A stretch of DNA of 6,847 nt from Candidatus Roizmanbacteria bacterium RIFCSPHIGHO2_02_FULL_43_11 (GTDB lineage: Bacteria > Patescibacteriota > Microgenomatia > UBA1406 > HO2-37-13b). The notes beneath the pieces are model-generated. The model saw only the letters and a program-made list of their open reading frames with translations. It ran no database searches and was not told the origin of the DNA. Shown piece after piece: positions 1 through 4,920 of the stretch; position 1 is the stretch's first letter, and every line of letters begins with the position of its first letter. The translations under genes and the position numbers were made by a program. The stretch is from positions 1 through 6,847 of the forward strand of contig MFZT01000025.1 of assembly GCA_001789515.1 (NCBI GenBank). The letters are read 5' to 3'.

Positions 1-29
1 CACGGATTGTACAGTGACATTTGGGTCAT
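1..29 (-). CDS. 5' end of an unidentified gene running off the left edge
   Basis: Reading leftward, an ATG at 29-27 is preceded by AAGGAG (complement of 35-40) with a 5-nt gap, a normal Shine-Dalgarno arrangement. Nine codons are visible: MTQMSLYNP. There is no stop before the edge. This is too short to assign a family. A perfect 10-bp hairpin (44-67) lies just upstream of the ribosome site, and about 300 nt of nested-stem sequence lies further upstream. A long structured leader ahead of a well-translated ORF is typical of mobile elements, for example group II intron-encoded proteins whose ribosome site sits next to a domain IV hairpin, but the peptide itself does not prove this. The start call rests only on the ribosome site and the open frame. 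Confidence 0.45.
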
Positions 30-39
30 GCTTACTCCT

Positions 40-335
40 TGTTCCTCGCATCGCACACGATGCGAGGTATAGCATTATGCCGGCGTCATTTTAAGCACCG
101 GCAACGTGTCCCAACCCGTTCTGGTCGTAGATTTTGTAGTGGCAGGCCTTCAGAGCCCGCCGCTCCCTCGTTGTAGACCAACCCCGGCTTACTTCTCCCT
201 TCGCCGGGGCATCCCCCTCACTGGGTCCACCTTCCCCGGCTCTCTACACTACGTGAATCCGCTCACCGGCGTCGCCTTTCTTTTGTAGTGACGAGCAACT
301 CGCAAGATACTACCAAACGCGAGTTGTCTGTCACA
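40..335 (-). ncRNA. GC-rich nested-helix region, candidate structured RNA leader (mobile-element-like)
   Basis: This stretch is far more GC-rich than the sequence to its right and contains several mutually compatible helices. They are 44-53/58-67 (10 bp, CACA or TGTG loop), 79-83/98-102 (5 bp), and 296-303/319-326 (8 bp, extendable through GU pairs to 289-292/330-333). There is also a nested set: 136-141 with 247-252, enclosing 152-157 with 238-243, enclosing 182-188 with 203-209 (CCCCGGC/GCCGGGG). A 10-nt direct repeat, CACTACAAAA on the minus strand, occurs at 132-141 and 281-290, so the GTAGTG segment at 247-252 (minus strand) can pair with either copy. The structured side points toward the partial minus-strand ORF at 1-29, so the RNA is read as minus-strand. 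A group II intron 5' part or an IS110-type non-coding end would both fit. I see no domain V motif or clear GUGYG boundary that settles it. Confidence 0.35.
44..67 (-). promoter_or_regulatory. 10-bp hairpin next to the ribosome site of the left-edge gene
   Basis: CCTCGCATCG at 44-53 and CGATGCGAGG at 58-67 are perfect complements around a 4-nt loop. On the minus strand the 3' foot of the stem ends four bases before the AAGGAG at 40-35. The hairpin therefore leaves the ribosome site exposed but could modulate translation or act as a protein-binding stem. Confidence 0.55.
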
Positions 336-510
336 AGCTGTTCCTGCCGACAAACCTAGATCTTGGGACGATTTCCAGGTTTATCTTCAAAAATAGCCCG
401 TGACAGTCACCACAATTCTTATATCAATCAATGCCGAATTGTGAATGAGCTGCAGAGGTTTTCGACAATGCATGCAGCACGCACCGTCAAAAATCTCTTA
501 ACTATTTTGC

Positions 511-519
511 ATTATACCA
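511..519 (-). promoter_or_regulatory. Candidate extended -10 promoter pointing toward the structured leader
   Basis: On the minus strand the sequence reads TGG-TATAAT (complement of 519-511), a TGn-extended -10 box. No good -35 hexamer is seen 16-18 nt upstream, which extended -10 promoters can tolerate. Transcription would start near 504 and give a leader of about 475 nt before the ATG at 29, spanning the nested-stem region. The AT-richness of the area makes chance matches likely. Confidence 0.3.
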
Positions 520-621
520 TCCTTTATTTTATCAAGACAGACATGTTTCACAACAAGACAGTGGGAAATCAAAACCCTGTTTGTCATAATAGACGTAATA
601 AAGCTTTCATGCTCGCATTCA

Positions 622-648
622 TTGCATTTAAATAGTATCGTTTATAAT
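622..648 (+). promoter_or_regulatory. Promoter of the small ORF at 657 (TTGCAT-15-TATAAT)
   Basis: A perfect TATAAT at 643-648 is preceded by TTGCAT at 622-627 with a short 15-bp spacer. The ATG at 657 begins only 8 nt after the -10 box, so the predicted start site falls within about two bases of the start codon. No Shine-Dalgarno site fits in between, so the mRNA would be leaderless or nearly so. The same TTGCAT hexamer is the -35 of the promoter at 4692-4720. Confidence 0.45.
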
Positions 649-656
649 GAAGACAT

Positions 657-830
657 ATGAGTCCTGAGTATTTTGGTAGAGTTATGAATGGAGGACATGA
701 ACGGGCTCATAAGAAAGGCCCTTCTGAGGAACCGGCGCAGGGTGATGAGGAAGAAGAGTCCGTACATGATGTTCTGGTCGTGATTTCAGAAGGAAGCGAG
801 CAGATAATCCTGGTGCCACACCAGTCATAA
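657..830 (+). CDS. Small acidic hypothetical protein, 57 residues
   Basis: The frame runs ATG to TAA and encodes 57 residues beginning MSPEYFGRVMNGG. A hydrophilic first half contains an EPAQGDEEEES acidic run, and the tail (HDVLVVISEGSEQIILVPHQS, split here only for description) is rich in alternating Val/Ile and looks like a beta hairpin. It has no Cys, no signal peptide and no membrane segment. I do not recognise the family. The ATG at 657 is the first possible start because an in-frame TGA lies at 648-650. There is no ribosome site, but a TATAAT ends 8 nt upstream, which suggests a leaderless message. Codon use is ordinary and more GC-rich than the preceding spacer, which supports real coding. 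The gene converges on the minus-strand zinc-ribbon gene, with a hairpin (850-900) between them. It is short enough that chance remains possible. Confidence 0.4.
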   Translation: MSPEYFGRVMNGGHERAHKKGPSEEPAQGDEEEESVHDVLVVISEGSEQIILVPHQS

Positions 831-849
831 AAGTCATTTCTTATCTTTT

Positions 850-900
850 GGGTGTTGCTGCTCCTCACACCATAGGTGGTATTGGAGCAGCGTTACACCC
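850..900. terminator. Compound hairpin between convergent genes, terminator-like but without a U-tract
   Basis: GGGTGT at 850-855 pairs with ACACCC at 895-900. Inside it GCTGCTCC (857-864) pairs with GGAGCAGC (884-891), and the apex can add CACC/GGTG (868-871/875-878). It fills the space between the stop of the small ORF (830) and the stop of the minus-strand zinc-ribbon gene (906). Neither side is followed by a T-run in the transcript direction, so it is not a classical intrinsic terminator. An RNA-stabilising 3' stem or a weak bidirectional terminator is the likeliest role. Confidence 0.4.
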
Positions 901-905
901 TTGCA

Positions 906-2075
906 TCACTTCTGTTCAACTTTGAGAACTTTCCCTAGGCGATTCACCTTGATCGCCAAAGGCTCGCCGACTTGGAAGCTCGCCCACTCCGTTTCAGGGC
1001 TGGAGTAGGTGAACTCCATGCCCGTCTTGTTGACGAGCCTCACATGGTATTCCTCGCTTCGCCCATTCTCACGCTCGTTTTCGGCGAGCGTGAACGTGGC
1101 CCAGAATGGAGTGTCATTGACCCCTGAGCTCTCGGCCTTGCGGTCGAAGACCCAGCGATCGATGTTGTAGGTGTACTTGGTGGCATATACCGGCTCCTGC
1201 CTGTAGACTGGTTCCTGGTAGTGCTCTGTGTCGCACTGTATGCGATACGTTGGTCGTGTGCAGGTGCGATCTTCAAAGTAACCATTCCCCAGATCACGGA
1301 CACCACACGAGTACGTTTCTATTCCATCAGGCACTTGGTGGCAGTCTTGCCGAGATCGCGTCTCGTAGTGGTCGAGCACGGATTCGTAGTGGCTGATTGC
1401 CGAATGCTCGCCCACATACCTACCGCCCGCTGGGATCGACCAAGCTTCCTCCCGCACAGTCCGATAGGCTTCGATGGTAATCGCCCTAGCCCAGCTCTTC
1501 TCCTGCACCGTGACGGATTCATTTCGCGGGATGATGAGCCAGATCATGCCGAGCACTGCTGCCGCAATGCCTATAGCCGCCAGCACTGCTAGGTTGATGC
1601 CACCAGCGCTGGGCCAAGAGCCTAGCCATGGGCTTGCCTGCCCTGTGCCCGAATCGTCAGAGGCAGCCGGTTCATCGTCAGTGGTTGCATTGACAACAAG
1701 CCTCTGGAACCGAGATGCCACACCGCCCACGCGAGAATGTGCTCCTCCGGGGCTTCTTGATGACCCACGAGGAATTGCCCCTGTGGAGTAGTCTGTGACG
1801 TCTAGCGTTGGACTGGTGCCGCGGTCTGCTCCGCACTGCTTGCAGGATTCTTGTCTGTTCGAGTTCCCTGCCCCGCAGTGCTCACAGACCCAATCAGCCC
1901 CAGCGCGGGCTTCCAGAAGCTGCTCCTCATCGTCAGTGGCTGGAGCATCTTCTGATAGGTAGAAGCTCACATCATCCGGGCGGGGTGCCCCACAATCAGG
2001 ACACACCCGCACCCTTCCAAGGATGCCCGTTATACCACAAGCACCACAGTCCCATCGACCTTCTCTTATCACCAC
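906..2075 (-). CDS. Membrane-anchored protein with two N-terminal zinc ribbons and an exported Cys-containing domain
   Basis: 389 residues. The first zinc ribbon has W8, C10, C13, C25 and C28. The second (W62, C64, C67, N71, C78, C81) matches the RanBP2-type pattern W-x-C-x2-C-x3-N-x6-C-x2-C. A Gly/Ser/Pro/Asp-rich linker covers about 86-158, one membrane helix spans about 160-182 (AVLAAIGIAAAVLGMIWLII), and a 205-residue C-terminal part follows. That part has four Cys (245, 257, 272, 281), suited to two disulfides if it faces outward, a short EPVY repeat (288-297), and a beta-rich end without motifs I can name. Start: GTG at 2075 follows AGGAGG (2085-2090) by 9 nt; GTG at 2072 is an alternative. 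The gene has its own perfect promoter (2148-2176) and is much more GC-rich than its neighbours, which suggests a different origin. Function is unknown; a regulatory or scaffolding role at the membrane is only a guess. Confidence 0.85.
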   Translation of the reverse strand: MVIREGRWDCGACGITGILGRVRVCPDCGAPRPDDVSFYLSEDAPATDDEEQLLEARAGADWVCEHCGAGNSNRQESCKQCGADRGTSPTLDVTDYSTGAIPRGSSRSPGGAHSRVGGVASRFQRLVVNATTDDEPAASDDSGTGQASPWLGSWPSAGGINLAVLAAIGIAAAVLGMIWLIIPRNESVTVQEKSWARAITIEAYRTVREEAWSIPAGGRYVGEHSAISHYESVLDHYETRSRQDCHQVPDGIETYSCGVRDLGNGYFEDRTCTRPTYRIQCDTEHYQEPVYRQEPVYATKYTYNIDRWVFDRKAESSGVNDTPFWATFTLAENERENGRSEEYHVRLVNKTGMEFTYSSPETEWASFQVGEPLAIKVNRLGKVLKVEQK

Positions 2076-2084
2076 GGTCTCTCT

Positions 2085-2090
2085 CCTCCT
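2085..2090 (-). promoter_or_regulatory. Shine-Dalgarno site of the zinc-ribbon gene
   Basis: The minus strand reads AGGAGG, 9 nt before the GTG at 2075. This fixes the start at one of two adjacent GTG codons despite the absence of an ATG. It contrasts with the large sigma-like gene, the small ORF and the NYN gene, which have no such site. Confidence 0.7.
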
Positions 2091-2095
2091 GTTGA

Positions 2096-2124
2096 TTACT
2101 CAGGCACGCAAATGGCCTGAGTGA
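2096..2124 (-). promoter_or_regulatory. Leader hairpin just upstream of the ribosome site of the zinc-ribbon gene
   Basis: ACTCAGGC (2098-2105) and GCCTGAGT (2115-2122) are perfect complements with a 9-nt loop, extendable by a GU and an AU pair. The stem lies between the predicted start site near 2141 and the AGGAGG at 2090-2085, so it is the main folded element of a leader of about 66 nt. It leaves the ribosome site single-stranded. The following bases are not U-rich, so attenuation is unlikely and mRNA protection is more plausible. Confidence 0.5.
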
Positions 2125-2147
2125 GTGATATGCAAAAGTGCGGCAAT

Positions 2148-2176
2148 ATTATAGGTCGTCACTAGGAGCTTGTCAA
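2148..2176 (-). promoter_or_regulatory. Perfect consensus sigma-70/sigma-A promoter of the zinc-ribbon gene
   Basis: On the minus strand TTGACA (complement of 2171-2176) and TATAAT (complement of 2148-2153) are separated by exactly 17 bp, a full match to the housekeeping consensus. Transcription should begin near 2141. Perfect promoters are rare in native genes because they are strong and hard to regulate. Strong constitutive expression, or repression through the dyad at 2193-2210, would both fit. Confidence 0.8.
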
Positions 2177-2192
2177 CGGAGATAGGCTTGTA

Positions 2193-2210
2193 ATGGAATG
2201 TCGATTCCAT
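2193..2210. promoter_or_regulatory. 18-bp dyad upstream of the -35 box, candidate operator
   Basis: ATGGAAT at 2193-2199 and ATTCCAT at 2204-2210 form a perfect inverted repeat around GTCG. It sits 16 bp upstream of the -35 hexamer of the minus-strand promoter, where an activator or a distal repressor dimer could bind. No second copy was noticed elsewhere in the window, so the operator role is inferred from symmetry and position only. Confidence 0.35.
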
Positions 2211-2291
2211 AATTGGCGTCAGATGTGCAAAAACAGACATAATGGCCAAAAACATCACTGAGCGATTCACGAGTGTATTTTGAAATGACTT
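2211..2291. other. Spacer after the sigma-like gene, with at most a weak terminator
   Basis: On the minus strand, downstream of the TAA at 2294, a poor stem (CACT at 2275-2272 with AGTG at 2259-2256) is followed by ATGTTTTTGG, and a second T-run follows. The stem is only four base pairs, so termination here is doubtful and read-through into the zinc-ribbon gene is possible. Two imperfect copies of CAAAAACA lie at about 2229-2236 and 2247-2254. Confidence 0.25.
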
Positions 2292-4685
2292 TTACAAAAA
2301 CCCCGTATTTCCACATGAAACAACCTCTCGTATAGCAGAAAATGCAGCCTCTAGTTCCTTTTCAATATCCTCTGGAGCCACATTCAAATGCTTCGCAATA
2401 TATACACTATCACCATGTGCACCATCCAACCACAGGTCGAGGATTGTATATTGAAGGTCGGTTACAATACCTTTTTCATACAAATCAGCAAGGAACTTTT
2501 CTAGTCCAACTCGCTCCAGTGCTCTATCAATGTCTCCTTCAGCAACCGGATCCCCAATGGTTGCATGTCTTGTTGTCTCAGTATCCATACGAAGTGGACA
2601 ATCAAGTGATACTGCACCGCCATCAAGTGATACCGGATCCCTATAGTCATCGGTCATAACCACGTATCCTTTAATATATCCCTTAGCAAATGACCCGAAT
2701 GACCATCCCGTTCTCCATTCGAAATTGTGCAGTGCTTTCAAAAGGCCTTCCAAGCCTGCTGAGATACTATCGGCAGTGATGGGAATACGTGTACAGTGTC
2801 TAATGAAATAAAAAACTAAGCGTATGTGTTCGGATGCTAAGAGTTCTTGTGCTCGTTCACCCTTCCGAATAACCCTACAGATATCTTCGCCAGCATATAC
2901 ATCTTCTCCGCACGCTTCAAGCTTTGCCTGTGCTGCTCTTCCTCTTTCCATATCCTGGAAAAGTTCCGTGTCAAATCTATACTGGACATGCTGAAGAGGT
3001 GAGAAAGAAACTCCAATAACATCACAGCTTTCTTGTTTCCAGTCATTCGGAAATGTTTTTTCAAGCAGTCTCTTTATATGCGCAGGAGCTCTCATGTGTA
3101 AATAGGTTTTGACTAAAGCCATTGGATCAAATCCGATGTCAAGATCCTGATAGAGAAGCATATATTCCCACAAAGGTTTCATATCTTTAGCAAGACATGT
3201 CCATACTTTAAAATACTTCCCCTTATGAAGTCTTCCGTCTTCATCCCTTGGTAATGCGCTTCTATTGCGGTCCGAGAAGAACATGAGAAAGCCCTCCATT
3301 GTTGGCACTGCACTTGGATGATACGTTAACATGTCTACCTCCAGGTTCCTCCAAAAATACGGGTTTTCAAACAGAGGAAGCAGTTCTACCGTTGATCGAT
3401 AACTCAACCTTCTTACATGCTCCACTTTATCTATCTGAGGCTCTGTAGAAAGTTCCTCAGAACCAGAGGAAGACGCCCGTGACTGTCCGGGAAGCATATA
3501 GAAGACCGTGTTCCCAGATTTTACTTTTACAAGCCCACCACTTACAAGCATCCCTGGTAATACATTTACTATACGACCACCAAAAACTTCGATTAATCCT
3601 TTCTGAGAGATTGGGCCATGCTCTGAAAGGTAAACAGACACCCCTGTTGCCTGCGTTGCAAATGGGCGTCTTTCAGATTTCTTACGGCTGGCTGCGTGTG
3701 CTTGATGGGCAGTGCGTAGCTCTTGAAGCGTTATTGACGGCATATCTATATGGCCAGATCCTGTACATGCGACAGTGCAGGCTTCAAGCAACGGTAATAT
3801 GACCCTCGATGCAAACACTGTTCCTTGTCTGCTGAGACTTACAGGTTCAAGTTGCTCTTTCTTCGGATCTTCACTCTCTAAGAAGCCGCTTTGGCGTAAC
3901 TCCCCCATAATCCCAGAGGATAGATCTCTTTCAACACCCAGCGCTGCTGCTACCATGCCGATGGTTACATGATTATACTTTTGAAAGTATCCTATATGAT
4001 CAGCCACAGGAAGTCTCAGAACACCATCAACAGGGATTCTCTTATACCTTGCCGACTCAGAACCGTATAGCTTAAATGGGTTCGGCCGTTTTTCGTGCTT
4101 AAGAACAAACCCGTCCGCTATAAGGTTATTAAGACGCTTGCTATTCGAAACATTATACGGCTTACTTGGTCCATCATACGTTTGGCAGGTATACAATTGA
4201 AGAATCATTGCCAAGCGGACCAAATAATTTCGACCATCCTGCCCAAAATTCCCCCTTTTGTGCAATAACGGCTCAGCAATTGGTCCAAACTCCAGACAGT
4301 AAGCAATAAGAGAGGAGCAGAGATTACGCACGAGTTTTAGATCGGCCTCATTAATGGTATAGCTCTTGTCACTGTCTTCATAGCGAAGAATCCCCGAAGG
4401 TATGAGTCTTGTGTACAATCTTTCTATGATCCTTTCCTGCCCTGAACCCAGCCCCGGAATTTGATATGATTGAATAGTTTGATACAGTTCCGCAATAGAT
4501 CCTCTTCCACTGTGCAATGCCATAATGATAACAAGATCAAGTGGGTGGGCGCCACAGGCAAAAACAACCCTGTCAAAAAGATCAACAAGCCCATTAATAC
4601 CTCTCAGCTCATCTGGCAAAAAGCCTGCAAAATAGGTATATTCAGGCGGCTTTGAAGCTGTTTCAAAAATTCGTTCCGGAATCAT
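2292..4685 (-). CDS. Winged-helix-rich N-terminal part fused to a divergent sigma-70-type factor (regions 2 and 4)
   Basis: 797 residues. The C-terminal quarter aligns by eye with sigma-70. Region 2 spans about 607-678: LLASEHIRLV resembles the LIEANLRLV helix, ADSISAGLEGLLKALHNFEW resembles the DLIQEGNIGLMKAVEKFDY core-binding helix, and RTGWSFGSFAKGYIKGYV keeps the aromatic, basic pattern of the melting and -10-reading helix. VSLDCPL (692-698) mimics the VSLDxPL linker. Region 4 spans about 718-788 and includes a helix-turn-helix at 758-786 (IAKHLNVAPEDIEKELEAAF). Region 3 is absent or reduced to about 35 residues. The first 400 residues contain winged-helix-like segments near 45-112, 150-222, 238-295 and 345-398, then a Ser/Glu linker (about 401-417); 430-600 I cannot assign. 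The only possible start is ATG at 4685, because an in-frame TGA lies 48 nt upstream with no other start codon between, and no ribosome site exists. It is likely an alternative sigma factor with built-in sensing or DNA-binding modules. The sigma call is fairly sure; the role of the N-terminal part is inference. Confidence 0.8.
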   Translation of the reverse strand: MIPERIFETASKPPEYTYFAGFLPDELRGINGLVDLFDRVVFACGAHPLDLVIIMALHSGRGSIAELYQTIQSYQIPGLGSGQERIIERLYTRLIPSGILRYEDSDKSYTINEADLKLVRNLCSSLIAYCLEFGPIAEPLLHKRGNFGQDGRNYLVRLAMILQLYTCQTYDGPSKPYNVSNSKRLNNLIADGFVLKHEKRPNPFKLYGSESARYKRIPVDGVLRLPVADHIGYFQKYNHVTIGMVAAALGVERDLSSGIMGELRQSGFLESEDPKKEQLEPVSLSRQGTVFASRVILPLLEACTVACTGSGHIDMPSITLQELRTAHQAHAASRKKSERRPFATQATGVSVYLSEHGPISQKGLIEVFGGRIVNVLPGMLVSGGLVKVKSGNTVFYMLPGQSRASSSGSEELSTEPQIDKVEHVRRLSYRSTVELLPLFENPYFWRNLEVDMLTYHPSAVPTMEGFLMFFSDRNRSALPRDEDGRLHKGKYFKVWTCLAKDMKPLWEYMLLYQDLDIGFDPMALVKTYLHMRAPAHIKRLLEKTFPNDWKQESCDVIGVSFSPLQHVQYRFDTELFQDMERGRAAQAKLEACGEDVYAGEDICRVIRKGERAQELLASEHIRLVFYFIRHCTRIPITADSISAGLEGLLKALHNFEWRTGWSFGSFAKGYIKGYVVMTDDYRDPVSLDGGAVSLDCPLRMDTETTRHATIGDPVAEGDIDRALERVGLEKFLADLYEKGIVTDLQYTILDLWLDGAHGDSVYIAKHLNVAPEDIEKELEAAFSAIREVVSCGNTGFL

Positions 4686-4691
4686 GAGCGA

Positions 4692-4720
4692 ATTATACTC
4701 GAGAATACTATAGGATGCAA
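4692..4720 (-). promoter_or_regulatory. Promoter of the sigma-like gene (TTGCAT-17-TATAAT), leaderless arrangement
   Basis: On the minus strand TTGCAT (complement of 4715-4720) and a perfect TATAAT (complement of 4692-4697) have a 17-bp spacer. Only six bases separate the -10 box from the ATG at 4685, so the expected start site is the A of the start codon itself. A GGAGC/GCTCC inverted repeat (4725-4729/4738-4742) lies directly upstream of the -35 and could be a regulator site. Confidence 0.65.
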
Positions 4721-4787
4721 ATCTGGAGCTTCAGTTGGCTCCTGCATTCTAATACTAATGGCAGTCTATCACTCGGCCAATAAAACT

Positions 4788-4808
4788 CCGAAGGCTAATG
4801 ACCTTCGG
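4788..4808. terminator. Perfect 7-bp hairpin between divergent genes, possible terminator or insulator
   Basis: CCGAAGG (4788-4794) and CCTTCGG (4802-4808) are exact complements around a 7-nt loop. The minus-strand transcript continues AGTTTTATT and the plus-strand one TTTCCTCC, so both tails are only modestly U-rich. It lies between two genes that diverge, where a terminator has no obvious job. It may be the remnant end of a lost gene or may keep transcription from crossing the two promoters. Confidence 0.45.
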
Positions 4809-4891
4809 TTTCCTCCCATTATATTGCTCGGGGGTCAATCATTCGGATTCTTAATGGAACTCATGAATCTCTTCTCAGCTTCAAGATACTG

Positions 4892-4897
4892 TATAAT
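4892..4897 (+). promoter_or_regulatory. -10 box of the NYN gene, 7 nt before an ATG
   Basis: A perfect TATAAT is followed seven bases later by an ATG at 4905-4907, giving the same leaderless spacing as the promoters at 643-648 and 4692-4697. No recognisable -35 hexamer is present 15-19 bp upstream, so an activator or a different sigma factor may be needed, or the match is accidental in AT-rich DNA. Confidence 0.45.
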
Positions 4898-4910
4898 TTT
4901 CTTCATGCAT

Positions 4911-4920
4911 AAAAAATTTT
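4911..4920 (+). other. A6T4 run that separates the likely ATG from the NYN reading frame
   Basis: The leaderless ATG at 4905 reads MHKKFCLLMG and runs out of frame to a stop at 5001-5003. The NYN frame begins after an in-frame TAA at 4910-4912. One extra A in the A-run would give MHKKILFVDGSNLYN, the expected N-terminus of a NYN domain. Slipping back one base on the run would give MHKKFLFVDGSN. The run is thus a candidate site of a real indel, of a slippage switch, or of a sequencing or assembly error. Confidence 0.5.

Larger units (their letters stand above)
340..656. other. AT-rich gap without a convincing gene
   Basis: No credible gene is seen here. A 90-codon plus-strand frame at 363-635 has no ribosome site, no recognisable domain and a low-complexity, His/Asn-rich composition, so it is not called. 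A weak inverted repeat (AAACCT at 352-357, AGGTTT at 377-382) marks the boundary where GC-rich sequence changes to AT-rich. The stretch carries two candidate promoters pointing in opposite directions: an extended -10 on the minus strand at 511-519 and a plus-strand promoter at 622-648. Confidence 0.5.

Noticed and set aside
106..288. 60-codon plus-strand frame in the GC-rich region
   Set aside because: It lies wholly within the nested-helix region, is Pro/Leu/Arg-rich as expected of antisense to structured GC-rich RNA, and has no ribosome site.
480..484. GTGCG on the minus strand as a group II intron 5' end
   Set aside because: Five bases alone are weak, the following sequence is AT-rich and does not match the usual continuation, and no 3' end or domain V is visible.
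363..635. 90-codon plus-strand frame
   Set aside because: No ribosome site, no domain and unusual composition; a chance frame in AT-rich DNA is more likely.
698..784. 28-codon basic frame after GGAGG inside the small ORF
   Set aside because: The GGAGG-to-ATG gap is only two bases and the Arg/Lys-rich product is the typical shadow of an acidic coding frame.
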